Positions 8,953 through 18,026 of a DNA stretch of 64,000 nucleotides are shown one piece after another; position 1 is the stretch's first letter, and each line of letters starts with the position of its first letter. The stretch spans positions 186,001 through 250,000 of the forward strand of contig JAYQNS010000004.1 in NCBI GenBank assembly GCA_038144425.1, read 5' to 3'. A model generated the notes under the pieces. That model was not told the origin of the DNA. It saw nothing but the letters and a program-made list of their open reading frames with translations, and did not search any database. The translations under genes were made by a program, and so were the position numbers. Origin of the DNA: Salivita marina (lineage in GTDB: Bacteria > Pseudomonadota > Gammaproteobacteria > Pseudomonadales > Azotimanducaceae).

Positions 8953-9290
8953 CTAAGAGGAAACTCACCAGGTAGCGCTCTGTTTTTATGAAAGTGGTGG
9001 GCCTACCAGGACCTGATCCTAGAACCAATCGAGGGTTGCACTTCCTTCAAGCGCGGAAGTCGCCGGTGGTCCACTGGAGATAGACATGGAAGAAAAGACA
9101 AACTTCATTTGAGCGCCTTACCTTGTTGAAAATCTTATTTACTTTTGATCCGGGGGGATTGCAGCAATCGAGGGCCATCGCAGGCTTGATGTCCCGCCCC
9201 AATGCTGATCGCGCCTTGGCACCGCCGAGGGACGGTCGTAGTAGCACTACCCGAGAATGCAATACGGGAATCATCACAGGGGAGTTCGTC
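8953..9290 (+). promoter_or_regulatory. Intergenic region and leader of the TonB receptor gene
   Basis: 338 bases without a gene. After the lipoprotein stop the sequence stays AT-rich to about 9150, with a TTGTTGAAAATCTTATTTAC stretch (9123-9142) that may hold the receptor promoter. From about 9160 it is GC-richer and forms a leader shared with 4711-4800. GTAGTAGCACTAC (9238-9250) can form a short hairpin, and CCCG/CGGG (9251-9254, 9264-9267) can pair further on. A CAGGGGAG ribosome site precedes ATG 9291. It matches no riboswitch I know. Confidence 0.5.
9243..9258 (+). repeat. 16-bp direct repeat, right copy (AGCACTACCCGAGAAT)
   Basis: Exact copy of 4779-4794, located 33 bases before the ATG of the TonB receptor gene. 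Together the two copies bracket the two-component/lipoprotein block. Similarity extends upstream over about 90 imperfect bases. Confidence 0.75.
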
Positions 9291-12266
9291 ATGAAATCAC
9301 GCAGTTTCCTGCTTAAGGCAAGCGGCTGGCTTGCGGCCATGGCCGTCAGCATGCCCCTTGCCTATGGGGCAAGCCTGATCGAAGAAGTTGTAGTGACCGC
9401 CCAAAAGCGATCCGAATCGGTCCAGGACGTGCCTATCTCCGTTTCCGCCTTCGACGCCAGCGCCCTCGAGGCCCGGCAGATCGATGCCTTCGCCGATCTT
9501 CAGTTCAGCGTGCCAAACGTGTCCTTCAGCAAGGGCAACTTCAGCGGCAGCAACTTCCAGATCCGCGGCATTGGTACCCTGCTCACCGCCTCCAGCGGTG
9601 ACTCTGGCGTCGCTATGCACGTCAACGACGTCTACCTCCAGTCGCCTCGCCTCTTTGAGACCGAGTACTACGACATGGCCCAGGTGGAAATTCTCCGCGG
9701 CCCCCAGGGCACGCTCTTCGGCCGGAACTCCACCGGCGGGGCCGTGAACCTGAAGACCGCTAAGCCCGTTCTCGGAGAAGTCTCCGGCAGCGCCGAGCTT
9801 CAGGCAGGGAACTATGAAAACCGTCGGGCAAAGGGGCACTTAAACCTCCCCATCGGCGACGACATGGCCTTCCGAGTCGCCGGTATCGTGGTCGATCGTG
9901 AGGGCTACACGAACAACATCACCACGGGGAACAGCATCGACGGTCGGGAGCAGTACTCTCTCCGCGGTTCCTTCCGCTGGGAAGCAAGCGACGCGACCAC
10001 CATCGACCTCATGGCGTCGATCTTCGACGAGGATTCCTCCCGGTCCCGGTCCCAGAAGCAGCTGTGTAAGCAGGACCCCTCGGGCGTCCTCGGCTGCCTG
10101 CCAACGGAAGTGGCCACGGAATCCATCAACCCGAACGCCACCCTGGGCCGGCTCTTCGCCTCCAACCTCGTGCTCGGGGCCTTCGGCGTACCACAGCTCG
10201 GTGCCTTCGACGTGTTCGCGCCGGTAGCAGACAGCAACCCTGACGATTACCGGGATGTCGCTGCGCGCTTTGATCCGGAGTACGCCGCTGAAGAGCAGCT
10301 CTTTACGGCCACTATCGAGCATGCGTGGAACAATGACTACACCAGCACCCTCATCCTGGCTTCCCAGGAGACCGAGGTGTTCTCGCGCATGGACTACAAT
10401 GGCACGGCGGGCGATTCTGGAGAGGGCAGCATCCCCGCGGGCTTCTGCGCCACGGTACCCGCAGCCTGCCAGTATTTCGGCACGCAGGATGGGGGGCCGC
10501 TGTGGTTCAGCACCGTACCCGATACCAACGTATCCCTCGGCGCTCACGGCGGCGAATTCGTGCTCGACGACACGGCCTCGGCACGGGATATTTCCTCTTC
10601 CGATTCCGAGCAATGGAGCGCGGAGCTTCGTCTACAGTCCACCTTCGACGGTCCCTTCAACTTCCTCGTATCAGCCTATTACCTCGACTTCGAGTCGGAA
10701 GGCGACTACGTGGTGCAAGCGTCGGGGCTGGACTACGGCAACGTGCTCTTGGGTTCTCTTGGTGCCATCGGCGCCGGCGCGATTGATCCAACCACGGCCT
10801 TTGCTAGCGGAGGCACGCCGCACTTCATTAGCGAGACGGATTTCTACGGCCTCGAATCCATGGCCATATTCGGGGAGGCGTACTACGACGTTTCCGAAAC
10901 CGTGAAGGTGACTCTCGGCCTACGCTACTCGAACGACAAGAAGTCGCTGCGCGATCGCCAAGCACCGCTCTTGTCGGGGGCTCTGCAGATCACCGGCCTC
11001 GACGGCAGCAACACCTTCATCGGCAGCGACGGGAGCGCGACCCCGGTGGCCACGATTACCGAACTGCTCACCGCGGCTACGGCTTCTGGCGACTACGACG
11101 GCGACCCCTCTACGCCGGGCAATCAGCAGTACCGTGATGACAGTCAAGACTTTGACGCCGTTACGGGCCGCTTTGTGGTGGACTGGACCCCGGACCTCAG
11201 CTTCACCGACGACACCCTTATCTATGCGTCCTACTCTCTAGGCTTCAAGGCCGGTGGCCTGAACCCCCCGGTGGATTCAGCGCTGTTCGGTAACACCCCG
11301 AGCGCCTTCGATAACGAAGAGATCGACGCTTTTGAGATCGGAACGAAGAACACCCTCTTGGACGGCCGGCTCCAGGCGAACATCAGCGCTTTCTTCTACG
11401 ATTACGGCGATCTTCAGATCGGCAAGATCGTAAACCGGACCTCGCTGAACGAGAACACGGACGCCGAGATCTATGGAGTGGAGGGAGAATTCATCTTCGC
11501 CCCAAATGAGAAGTGGGTATTCAACGCCGCCATCTCCTCGCTCAAGACCGAGCTCGGCGATACGGAAACGGTGGATCCCCGCGACCCCGTCCAGGGCCGC
11601 CAGGACCTTACGCTCTTCAAAGATCCAACGGGAACCAACAACTGCGCCGTTGGCTGGGGTGGTAACGGACCCCTTTCCGCAAACATTCCCTTCGTTTCTG
11701 CGGTCGCGGGCGCAGGCGGCTTCTACCTTCCCACGGGTACGGACCTTGGGCCCTTCTCCGGCGGCGCTCTCTCGGGTGCAGCCCTCTCGGCCACCCCGGG
11801 CGTGTCTGATTCGGCCTTCGGTAGCTGCGCGGCCATCGAAGCCGTGCTCGCATCTGGGGCCTTCCCCGGTTACGAGTACCTGCCCTCGGGCCAGGGCGTG
11901 AATCTCAACGGCAATAGCCTCGTGAACGCACCGGAACTCACCGTCACCCTCGGTGGCCAGTACACGCACTTCTTCGGTAATGGCATGAGCCTCACAAGCC
12001 GCATCGACTACTACTGGCAGGACGAGTTCTACACCACTGCCTTCAACCGCCCCCAGGATCTGATCGATAGCTGGGATGTGGTGAACGCCCAGGTGACGCT
12101 AACCAGCGCCAACGAGCGCTGGAACCTGCGCCTCTTCGGTCAAAACCTCATGAACGATGACAACATCGTGGGCAGCTACCAGACGGACCCGTCCTCCGGC
12201 CTGTTCACCAACGCGTTCCTCATCGAGCCGCGTCTCTACGGCGCGACCCTCGGCTTCAACTTTTAA
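9291..12266 (+). CDS. TonB-dependent outer-membrane receptor
   Basis: 991 residues from ATG 9291. A signal peptide ends near AYGAS, followed by the TonB box IEEVVVTAQ. The plug domain has VPISVSAFDA, QIRGIGT and ILRGPQGTLFGRNSTGGAVN. A long beta-barrel ends in an aromatic C-terminal strand (GATLGFNF). An upstream frame to 9123 exists but lacks a signal peptide, and CAGGGGAG supports the chosen ATG. Several surface loops are large and Gly/Ser-rich (for example around residues 790-880). It is a TonB/ExbBD-energised importer. The ligand is unknown: the plug style is common in receptors for plant- or algae-derived compounds as well as siderophores. A strong terminator follows. Confidence 0.92.
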   Translation: MKSRSFLLKASGWLAAMAVSMPLAYGASLIEEVVVTAQKRSESVQDVPISVSAFDASALEARQIDAFADLQFSVPNVSFSKGNFSGSNFQIRGIGTLLTASSGDSGVAMHVNDVYLQSPRLFETEYYDMAQVEILRGPQGTLFGRNSTGGAVNLKTAKPVLGEVSGSAELQAGNYENRRAKGHLNLPIGDDMAFRVAGIVVDREGYTNNITTGNSIDGREQYSLRGSFRWEASDATTIDLMASIFDEDSSRSRSQKQLCKQDPSGVLGCLPTEVATESINPNATLGRLFASNLVLGAFGVPQLGAFDVFAPVADSNPDDYRDVAARFDPEYAAEEQLFTATIEHAWNNDYTSTLILASQETEVFSRMDYNGTAGDSGEGSIPAGFCATVPAACQYFGTQDGGPLWFSTVPDTNVSLGAHGGEFVLDDTASARDISSSDSEQWSAELRLQSTFDGPFNFLVSAYYLDFESEGDYVVQASGLDYGNVLLGSLGAIGAGAIDPTTAFASGGTPHFISETDFYGLESMAIFGEAYYDVSETVKVTLGLRYSNDKKSLRDRQAPLLSGALQITGLDGSNTFIGSDGSATPVATITELLTAATASGDYDGDPSTPGNQQYRDDSQDFDAVTGRFVVDWTPDLSFTDDTLIYASYSLGFKAGGLNPPVDSALFGNTPSAFDNEEIDAFEIGTKNTLLDGRLQANISAFFYDYGDLQIGKIVNRTSLNENTDAEIYGVEGEFIFAPNEKWVFNAAISSLKTELGDTETVDPRDPVQGRQDLTLFKDPTGTNNCAVGWGGNGPLSANIPFVSAVAGAGGFYLPTGTDLGPFSGGALSGAALSATPGVSDSAFGSCAAIEAVLASGAFPGYEYLPSGQGVNLNGNSLVNAPELTVTLGGQYTHFFGNGMSLTSRIDYYWQDEFYTTAFNRPQDLIDSWDVVNAQVTLTSANERWNLRLFGQNLMNDDNIVGSYQTDPSSGLFTNAFLIEPRLYGATLGFNF

Positions 12267-12287
12267 GGCGAAGCCTCGCAGGTCTCT

Positions 12288-12315
12288 ACGGCCGCCCTTG
12301 GGCGGCCGTTTTTTT
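12288..12315 (+). terminator. Rho-independent terminator after the TonB receptor
   Basis: Perfect 9-bp stem ACGGCCGCC / GGCGGCCGT with a CTTG loop, followed by a run of seven T. It lies 21 bases after the receptor stop and isolates that gene from hisC. Confidence 0.93.
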
Positions 12316-12380
12316 GCCCCTCCCCGAGGCTCCTCGCGGCGCGTACACTGCGTCCTTTCCCCGTTTTCGGAGCCCCACCC

Positions 12381-13451
12381 GTGAACCGCTTTGAGCGCCC
12401 CGCCCTTCGGGCCATGACCGGCTATACCTTCGGCGAACAGCCCCAGGACGGGTCCGTCATCAAGCTCAACACCAACGAGAACCCCTACGCGCCGAGCCCG
12501 GCTGTCGCCCAGGCCCTCGCGGACTTTGACGTGGCCACGCTTCGCCGCTACCCGAGCCCCCTCGCCGAAGGGTTTCGGGAGGCCGCGGCGGCGCTCCACG
12601 GCCTGACCGCGGACTGGGTGATGGCCACCAACGGTGGCGACGAACTGCTGCGCCTGCTCATCACCACCTACCTCGAGCCCGGCCAGCCCCTGGCCACCAC
12701 GGAGCCAAGCTATTCCCTTTATCCCGTGCTGGCGGCGGTGCAGGGCTGCCCCACGGTGGCCTTCGACCTGGAGGCGGACTTTGCCCTCCCAGAGGATCTC
12801 GGAGCTCGCGCCGAAGCCGCCGGCGCCGGGCTGTTCTGCCTCGTGAACCCCCATGCGCCTACGGGACGCCTCTTTACCGAGGAAGCCCTCGAGAACCTCC
12901 TGAGCCAGTTTTCAGGCGTGGTGCTCATCGACCAAGCCTATGGAGATTTCGTCGACGAGGACCAGAAAGCTGCGGCCCTCGCGCTAATCCAGCGCCACGA
13001 CCGAGTTCTACTGCTACGCACCCTATCGAAGGGCTACGCCCTGGCCGGGCTGCGCTTTGGCTACGGCCTCGCTCAGCCGAGCCTCCTTGAGCCCATGCTC
13101 ACGAAAACCCGAGACTCCTATAACGTGGACGCCATTGCCCAAACCCTCGCTACGGCGGCCCTAAAAGATCAAAGTTGGGCTCGGGATAACTGGGCAGCCG
13201 TGCGCCGGGAGCGGGAAGCGCTGAGGGCTGCGCTTACGGCGCTCGACTACGAGGCGCCCCGATCCCAGACCAATTTCCTCTTCCCCACCGTACCTGCCGC
13301 GCTCGATGCCGCCGCCATCAAGGAACAGCTGAAGTCGGCCGGTATTTTGGTTCGCCATTTCCCCGGCGCGTTGGGAAAGCGGCTCCGCATCACCGTGGGC
13401 ACGGCAGAAGAAAACGCGGCGCTGCTGGCGGCCTTACCCGGCGCCCCATGA
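12381..13451 (+). CDS. hisC: Histidinol-phosphate aminotransferase-type enzyme
   Basis: 356-residue class I/II aminotransferase of the HisC type. It has KLNTNENPYAPSP at the N-terminus, NPHAPTG (normally NPNNPTG), DQAYGDF, and Lys217 in RTLSKGYALAGLRFGYG as the PLP lysine. HisC converts imidazole-acetol phosphate to histidinol phosphate. Isolated hisC-like genes outside a his operon can also serve aromatic or other amino acids, and no other his gene is nearby. The start is GTG. The stop overlaps the next ATG (ATGA). Confidence 0.85.
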   Translation: MNRFERPALRAMTGYTFGEQPQDGSVIKLNTNENPYAPSPAVAQALADFDVATLRRYPSPLAEGFREAAAALHGLTADWVMATNGGDELLRLLITTYLEPGQPLATTEPSYSLYPVLAAVQGCPTVAFDLEADFALPEDLGARAEAAGAGLFCLVNPHAPTGRLFTEEALENLLSQFSGVVLIDQAYGDFVDEDQKAAALALIQRHDRVLLLRTLSKGYALAGLRFGYGLAQPSLLEPMLTKTRDSYNVDAIAQTLATAALKDQSWARDNWAAVRREREALRAALTALDYEAPRSQTNFLFPTVPAALDAAAIKEQLKSAGILVRHFPGALGKRLRITVGTAEENAALLAALPGAP

Positions 13452-14038
13452 GCCTCCGGGGACGGCAAGGCTGGATTTTCGACCTCGACGGTACGCTCGC
13501 CCTGCCCGTCCATGACTTCGACGGGCTTCGGGAAGCCCTGGGGCTCCCGCAGGGGGTCCTGATTCTCGAATACCTGGCCTCCCGCCCGGCAGCGGAGGCG
13601 AAGACCCTCGGCGCTCGCCTCGAAGCCCTGGAGGCAGAGCTCATTGCAGAGTGCCGCCCCCAGCCCGGGATTCGCGATGCCCTGGAGGGGCTGAGGAACA
13701 GGGGGTGGCGCCTGGGCGTGGTCACACGAAATAGCGTGGCCAACGCCCATCTCACCCTCGCCCAGCTGGGCCTCGCAGATCTTTTTGCTCCAGGAGCCGT
13801 GCTTGGCCGGGAAAGCGCCGAGCCTAAGCCCAGCCCGGACGCCCTCCACCAGCTGCGGCGAGAATGGGATCTCCCTCCCGAGCGCTGCGTCATGCTAGGG
13901 GATCATGGCTTGGACCTTGCGGCAGGCCGCGCCGCCGGAGTCGCGACGGTGCACTTCACTGCCGACTGCTCGGAGCGCTGGCCTGAACTCACGGACCATC
14001 TCCTCCCCCATTGGAGCCACCTTGGAGCCCTGCTATGA
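13448..14038 (+). CDS. HAD-superfamily phosphatase (subfamily IA)
   Basis: 196 residues. Motif I is IFDLDGTLA (nucleophile Asp and acid/base Asp), motif II VVTRNS, the Lys of motif III lies in EPKPSPDAL, and motif IV is LGDHGLDLAAGRAAG. Length and layout fit phosphoglycolate-phosphatase-like small-molecule phosphatases with a reduced cap. The substrate is unknown. It is coupled by ATGA overlaps to hisC upstream and aceK downstream, so the three are one transcript. A link of the phosphatase to isocitrate dehydrogenase control is not implied. Confidence 0.82.
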   Translation: MSLRGRQGWIFDLDGTLALPVHDFDGLREALGLPQGVLILEYLASRPAAEAKTLGARLEALEAELIAECRPQPGIRDALEGLRNRGWRLGVVTRNSVANAHLTLAQLGLADLFAPGAVLGRESAEPKPSPDALHQLRREWDLPPERCVMLGDHGLDLAAGRAAGVATVHFTADCSERWPELTDHLLPHWSHLGALL

Positions 14039-15798
14039 CCGCCCCCACGGATGACAATCGACGCCGCGGCCAGGCCATTGCCGAGCACGTGCTCCAGGGC
14101 TTTGAGGCTTATCGGAAGCGCTTTCGAGAAATCACCCGGGGCGCCGAGGCCCGCTTTGAAGCGGCGGCCTGGGCCGACGGGCAGGCGGCTTCCATGGCGC
14201 GAATCGAAAGCTATGCTAAAGCCGTGGGGCGCGTGGTCTCGGACCTTCGCCTCGCCGGCCAACCCAGCCTCGCCATTTGGCGCGCAGCCCGGGACGCCTA
14301 TCCGGCCCTTTGCGAGGGACGCGGCGATCGGGAGCTGGCGGAAACCTTTTTCAACTCGATCTACTGTCGCCTCTGGGACCATGAGGCGATGCTCGACGAA
14401 AATCTCTTCATCCGCTCCCTAGCCCCGCCCGGGGCGGCGGAGCCGGCGGATTGCCCAACTCGGACCTACGAAGCAACGGACTCGGACAGCTGGGCGGGCA
14501 TCTGCGACCAGCTACTCACGGATTACGCCTTCGCCGCGCCCTGGGAGGACAGCACCCGAGACGCGGCGTACCTGAAGCAGGCTATTGACGGTGCCTTTGG
14601 CGGCGAGGCCCCCACGGGCGCTGGGTGCAGCCTGACCCTCCTCGCGCCCGTTTTCTTCCGAAATAAGGGCGCCTATCTCGTCGGCGAGCTCCAGGGCCGA
14701 AGGGCAAGGCACCCCGTAGCCATCGCCATCATGAACAATGAAGCGGGAGCGCTCATCGTCGATGCCATGCTCACGGCAGAGAACGATTTGTCCATGGTGT
14801 TCAGCTTTACCCGCTCCTATTTCCTCGTGGATACGCCCAACCCCGCCGCCCTCGTGGGTTATCTACATACCCTCCTTCCGGGAAAGCCCATCCACGAGCT
14901 TTATACCGCCCTCGGCTTCTACCGCCATGGCAAAACGGAGTTCTACCGGGATTTTCTCACCCACCTGGACCAGTCAGAGGATCCCTTCATCCTCGCCCCG
15001 GGCATCAAGGGCATGGTGATGGCGGTGTTCATGCTGCCGAGCTTCCAAACGGTCTTTAAGATCATCAAGGATCGCTTCCCGCCGCAGAAACACACGAGCC
15101 GGAGCCAGGTCATCGCCTCCTACGAGCTGGTAAAGCTTCACGATCGGGTAGGGCGCATGGCGGATACGCAGGAATTCACGAACCTCCGCCTACCTCGGCA
15201 CCGCTTCGATCCGACGCTCCTCGAAGAACTCCTCGCCGTGGCCGCCGAGTCCGTCACCCTGGAAGAGGATGCGGTGGTGATTCATCACTGCTACACCGAA
15301 CGGCAAATGACGCCGCTGAACCTCTATCTGGAGGAGGCCAACGAGGAGGACCTCAGAAGCGCCCTCGATGAATACGGCAACGCCATTCGCCAGCTTGCCG
15401 CCGCGAACATCTTCCCCGGGGACATGCTCCTAAAGAACTTTGGGATCACGCGCCACGGACGCGTGGTGTTCTACGATTACGACGAAATCAGCTATCTCAC
15501 GGAGGTGAACTTTCGGGAGATTCCGGAGCCGCGCACCCCGGAGGAAGAGATGGCTGCCGAACCCTGGTATTCCGTGGGCCCCCACGACGTGTTTCCCGAG
15601 GAGTTTCCCCGCTTTCTCTTCGCAAAGCCGCGCATCAAGCGCCTATTCACCCAGCTCCATGGGGAGATTTTCGACGCGGCCTACTGGAGGGGGCTACAGG
15701 CCTCAATCCAACAGGGCTCCGTGATGGACGTTTACCCCTATCGCCGGCGCCACCGCTTTGCGGAACGCTTCACTGCCACCGAGAACCAGGAGATCTAA
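14035..15798 (+). CDS. aceK: Isocitrate dehydrogenase kinase/phosphatase
   Basis: 587 residues from ATG 14035, which overlaps the preceding stop; the longer frame from TTG 14011 is less likely. AceK phosphorylates and dephosphorylates isocitrate dehydrogenase to divert carbon into the glyoxylate shunt. Diagnostic segments are APGIKGMVMAVFMLPS with the ATP-binding loop and lysines, FKIIKDRFPPQK, ERQMTPLNLYLE, and the catalytic block PGDMLLKNFGITRHGRVVFYDYDE. Length is normal for the family (about 575-600). The glyoxylate-shunt genes aceA and aceB are not in the window. Confidence 0.96.
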   Translation: MTAPTDDNRRRGQAIAEHVLQGFEAYRKRFREITRGAEARFEAAAWADGQAASMARIESYAKAVGRVVSDLRLAGQPSLAIWRAARDAYPALCEGRGDRELAETFFNSIYCRLWDHEAMLDENLFIRSLAPPGAAEPADCPTRTYEATDSDSWAGICDQLLTDYAFAAPWEDSTRDAAYLKQAIDGAFGGEAPTGAGCSLTLLAPVFFRNKGAYLVGELQGRRARHPVAIAIMNNEAGALIVDAMLTAENDLSMVFSFTRSYFLVDTPNPAALVGYLHTLLPGKPIHELYTALGFYRHGKTEFYRDFLTHLDQSEDPFILAPGIKGMVMAVFMLPSFQTVFKIIKDRFPPQKHTSRSQVIASYELVKLHDRVGRMADTQEFTNLRLPRHRFDPTLLEELLAVAAESVTLEEDAVVIHHCYTERQMTPLNLYLEEANEEDLRSALDEYGNAIRQLAAANIFPGDMLLKNFGITRHGRVVFYDYDEISYLTEVNFREIPEPRTPEEEMAAEPWYSVGPHDVFPEEFPRFLFAKPRIKRLFTQLHGEIFDAAYWRGLQASIQQGSVMDVYPYRRRHRFAERFTATENQEI

Positions 15799-15801
15799 AT
15801 C

Positions 15802-16101
15802 ATGACGATGGGGCAACGCCTTGCCATCCTGGGGGCCCTGGCCTTCCTTGCCCTTTTGGGACAAACGCTCCTGAGCCAGGGCACGGCGGGGGCCGGCGCG
15901 CTCCTCGCCAATCCCTGGGGCCAGATCACCCTTGCGGACTTTTACCTAGGGGTGCTGGTCTTCGCCCTGGTCATTTTTCATTTCGAGCCCTCTCCTCTGC
16001 GGGCCAGCGCTTGGGTGCTCGCGCTGGCGTGCGTCGGAAATCCCGTGGCCGTACTCTGGCTCGTGGTCCGGGGCCAACGGCTGTTTCCCCGCAGGGCCTA
16101 A
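15802..16101 (+). CDS. Small three-helix membrane protein
   Basis: 99 residues with three hydrophobic segments (about 8-25, 45-62, 68-88) and an ITLADFYLGVLVFALVIF stretch resembling DUF1475-type small membrane proteins. No catalytic motif. It starts three bases after aceK and probably rides on the same mRNA. An AGGGCC-TAA-GGCCCT hairpin spans its stop codon but has no T-run, so I do not call a terminator. Function unknown. Confidence 0.65.
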   Translation: MTMGQRLAILGALAFLALLGQTLLSQGTAGAGALLANPWGQITLADFYLGVLVFALVIFHFEPSPLRASAWVLALACVGNPVAVLWLVVRGQRLFPRRA

Positions 16102-16140
16102 GGCCCTAGACTCAAGGGCGCAACCTGGGGAGGGGGCTTT

Positions 16141-17901
16141 ATGTCGCAGGATTCTTCGGGCAGCGTCACCGCGCTGCCCCTTCGCACCGTTTGGGGCCAT
16201 GGCACCCTGGGCCTTCCGCTGGCGGTCATCGGCTATCCACTATCCATTTGGATTCCCGCCCACTACGCCGGCGCGCTGGGCCTACCGCTCGCCACCGTGG
16301 GCACCATGCTGATGTTGGCGCGCTTCACGGACGTCATTACCGATCCGCTGATCGGGGAGCTCTCCGATCGCTTTCGCTCCCCTCTAGGGCGGCGGCGCCC
16401 CTTTCTCATCCTTGGCGTGCCCCTCATGATGCTCGGCGCTTGGCAACTCTTCGTGCCCGATCCCGGGGTGGGGCTCGCCTACTTTCTTCTTTGGCTTACC
16501 CTGTTTTTCCTGGGGGCGACCCTCATTTCCCTGCCCCACGCGGCCTGGGGCGCGGAGCTATCCCCGGATTACCACCAGCGCTCCCGAGTCACCGCCGCGC
16601 GGGAGGTCTACGTGCTTGCGGGGCTCATGACCGCCGCCGCCGTGCCCATGGTCGTAGAGGTCATGGCGGACCGAGGCACGGGGCTCGCCGGAGTGTTTCA
16701 CCATACCCTTGCAACCATCGGCGCCTGGTTCGGGGGACCCGCGCCGGAGGCCGCGCCCACCATGACCCGGGCGGCCCTCACGGGGCCCGTGCTCGAAGGC
16801 CTGGCCCTCACGGTTCTCGTCCTGCTGCCCCTTTGCGCCATGGCGGTCCTCCTGACCGTCGCCGAACCGCGCTTTGCGGCAACGCCCCGTATCTCCCTCC
16901 GGGAGGGTTTGGCCCTGGTCATGCGCAATGGACCCATGAAGCGGGTGCTGCTGATTGGGCTGCTGGTTTACTTCGGCGAGGCCTTCCGGAACGCCGTTTC
17001 CCTATTCTTTATGCGGGATATCATTGGCCTGGGTTCCATTGGTAGCGCTTACTTCTTCTATTTCGTCGCCGGCATCGCCGCCATCCCCTTCTGGCTGGGG
17101 CTCGGCAGGCGGATAGGAAAGCATCGCGCCTTCATGGGAACCCTCATCACCGTGGGCTGCGTCTCCGCCGCGAACTTCTTCCTGGACCACGGGGATTACA
17201 AAGCCTTCTTCGCCCTTTTCATTCTGAAGGGCTTTTGCTTCGGCGGCCTACAGTTCCTCCCCGCCGCCATGCTGGCGGACGTGGTGGACGTAGACAGCAT
17301 GCGTTCCGGCGGCAAGCGCGCTGGCACCTACTTCGCCCTCATGGGCATGACGACGAAAATTGCCATCGCCCTGGGCACGGGGGTGTCCCTAAACGTGGTG
17401 GGGCTGTTGGGCTTCGACGCCGCAGGAGGCGTGGAAGCCTCCACGGAAGCCGGGGTGCTGGCCCTACGCATTGTCTACACCATGGGTCCGGTGGTTTTCT
17501 TTGGCTCAGCCCTGGGACTGATTTGGAACTATCCCCTCACCCCAGCGCGCCACGCCCGGCTACGGGCGCGGCTCGCTCGGCGCGAGGCCCGGCGAGCCGC
17601 TACCGCCCCTTACGCGGGGGCAAAGGCGAGGAGCGTTGCCGTTCCGTCCTCCGTGGGGACGAAACGCGGCGCTAGGGCCATGCCGAGTTCGAGAGTCCGC
17701 CTGGCCGTTTCCAGCAGGAAGGTGCTCATACGCACCCCCTCCTCCAGCGTCACCACCGCCAGCGTTTGGGGCGCGAGGGCTGTAAAGGGCGGCGCCGTGG
17801 GCCGGGGGCAGTGGGTCCAGGTGGTCAGGGTGGCCCGGCCCGAAACGGGCTTCCAGCTAAGCGCCGCACTTAGACAATGGGGACAGCGCGGCCGGGGATA
17901 G
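16141..17901 (+). CDS. MFS transporter, GPH (sugar:cation symporter) type
   Basis: Twelve-helix transporter with FTDVITDPLIGELSDRF and RSPLGRRRPFLILG, the conserved loop of glycoside-pentoside-hexuronide symporters; it probably moves a sugar or glycoside with a cation. GGGGAGGGGGC precedes the ATG. The recognisable protein ends near residue 490 (YPLTPARHARLRARLARR). The frame then runs about 290 bases antisense through the downstream DUF35 gene before stopping at 17901. That tail looks non-native; the true stop may have been lost by mutation or a sequence error near 17580-17610. Confidence 0.8.
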   Translation: MSQDSSGSVTALPLRTVWGHGTLGLPLAVIGYPLSIWIPAHYAGALGLPLATVGTMLMLARFTDVITDPLIGELSDRFRSPLGRRRPFLILGVPLMMLGAWQLFVPDPGVGLAYFLLWLTLFFLGATLISLPHAAWGAELSPDYHQRSRVTAAREVYVLAGLMTAAAVPMVVEVMADRGTGLAGVFHHTLATIGAWFGGPAPEAAPTMTRAALTGPVLEGLALTVLVLLPLCAMAVLLTVAEPRFAATPRISLREGLALVMRNGPMKRVLLIGLLVYFGEAFRNAVSLFFMRDIIGLGSIGSAYFFYFVAGIAAIPFWLGLGRRIGKHRAFMGTLITVGCVSAANFFLDHGDYKAFFALFILKGFCFGGLQFLPAAMLADVVDVDSMRSGGKRAGTYFALMGMTTKIAIALGTGVSLNVVGLLGFDAAGGVEASTEAGVLALRIVYTMGPVVFFGSALGLIWNYPLTPARHARLRARLARREARRAATAPYAGAKARSVAVPSSVGTKRGARAMPSSRVRLAVSSRKVLIRTPSSSVTTASVWGARAVKGGAVGRGQWVQVVRVARPETGFQLSAALRQWGQRGRG

Positions 17902-18026
17902 AACACCCAGGCTCCGCAGCCGTCGCACTGCTGGAGCACGACCCGCCCTTCTCCCAGCGCCGCCCAAAAGGGGGCGCTCGTAGGCGTCATCTTTGGCGCC
18001 AGGGGCGCAAGTAAGGTCTCGGTCAT
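17610..18026 (-). CDS. DUF35 Zn-ribbon/OB-fold protein, partner of a thiolase-like enzyme
   Basis: 138 residues. The N-terminal rubredoxin-like zinc ribbon has four Cys in CDGCGAWVFYPRPRCPHC, followed by an OB fold starting at SGRATLTTWTHC. DUF35 proteins pair with thiolase-like or lipid-transfer proteins acting on acyl-CoA; the best-studied pair is ChsH2-Ltp2 in steroid side-chain cleavage. Its ATG overlaps the stop of the thiolase-like gene by one base, supporting a stoichiometric complex. The substrate here is unknown. Confidence 0.88.
   Translation of the reverse strand: MTETLLAPLAPKMTPTSAPFWAALGEGRVVLQQCDGCGAWVFYPRPRCPHCLSAALSWKPVSGRATLTTWTHCPRPTAPPFTALAPQTLAVVTLEEGVRMSTFLLETARRTLELGMALAPRFVPTEDGTATLLAFAPA

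Noticed and set aside
4779..9258. Classical transposon or integron with target-site duplication
   Set aside because: No transposase, integrase or terminal inverted repeats seen; the repeat is part of a receptor leader.
9123..9290. Upstream extension of the TonB receptor frame from TTG 9123
   Set aside because: Would bury the signal peptide; ATG 9291 has a good ribosome site and standard signal sequence.
16090..16106. AGGGCC-TAA-GGCCCT hairpin as terminator
   Set aside because: No T-run follows and it overlaps the stop codon.
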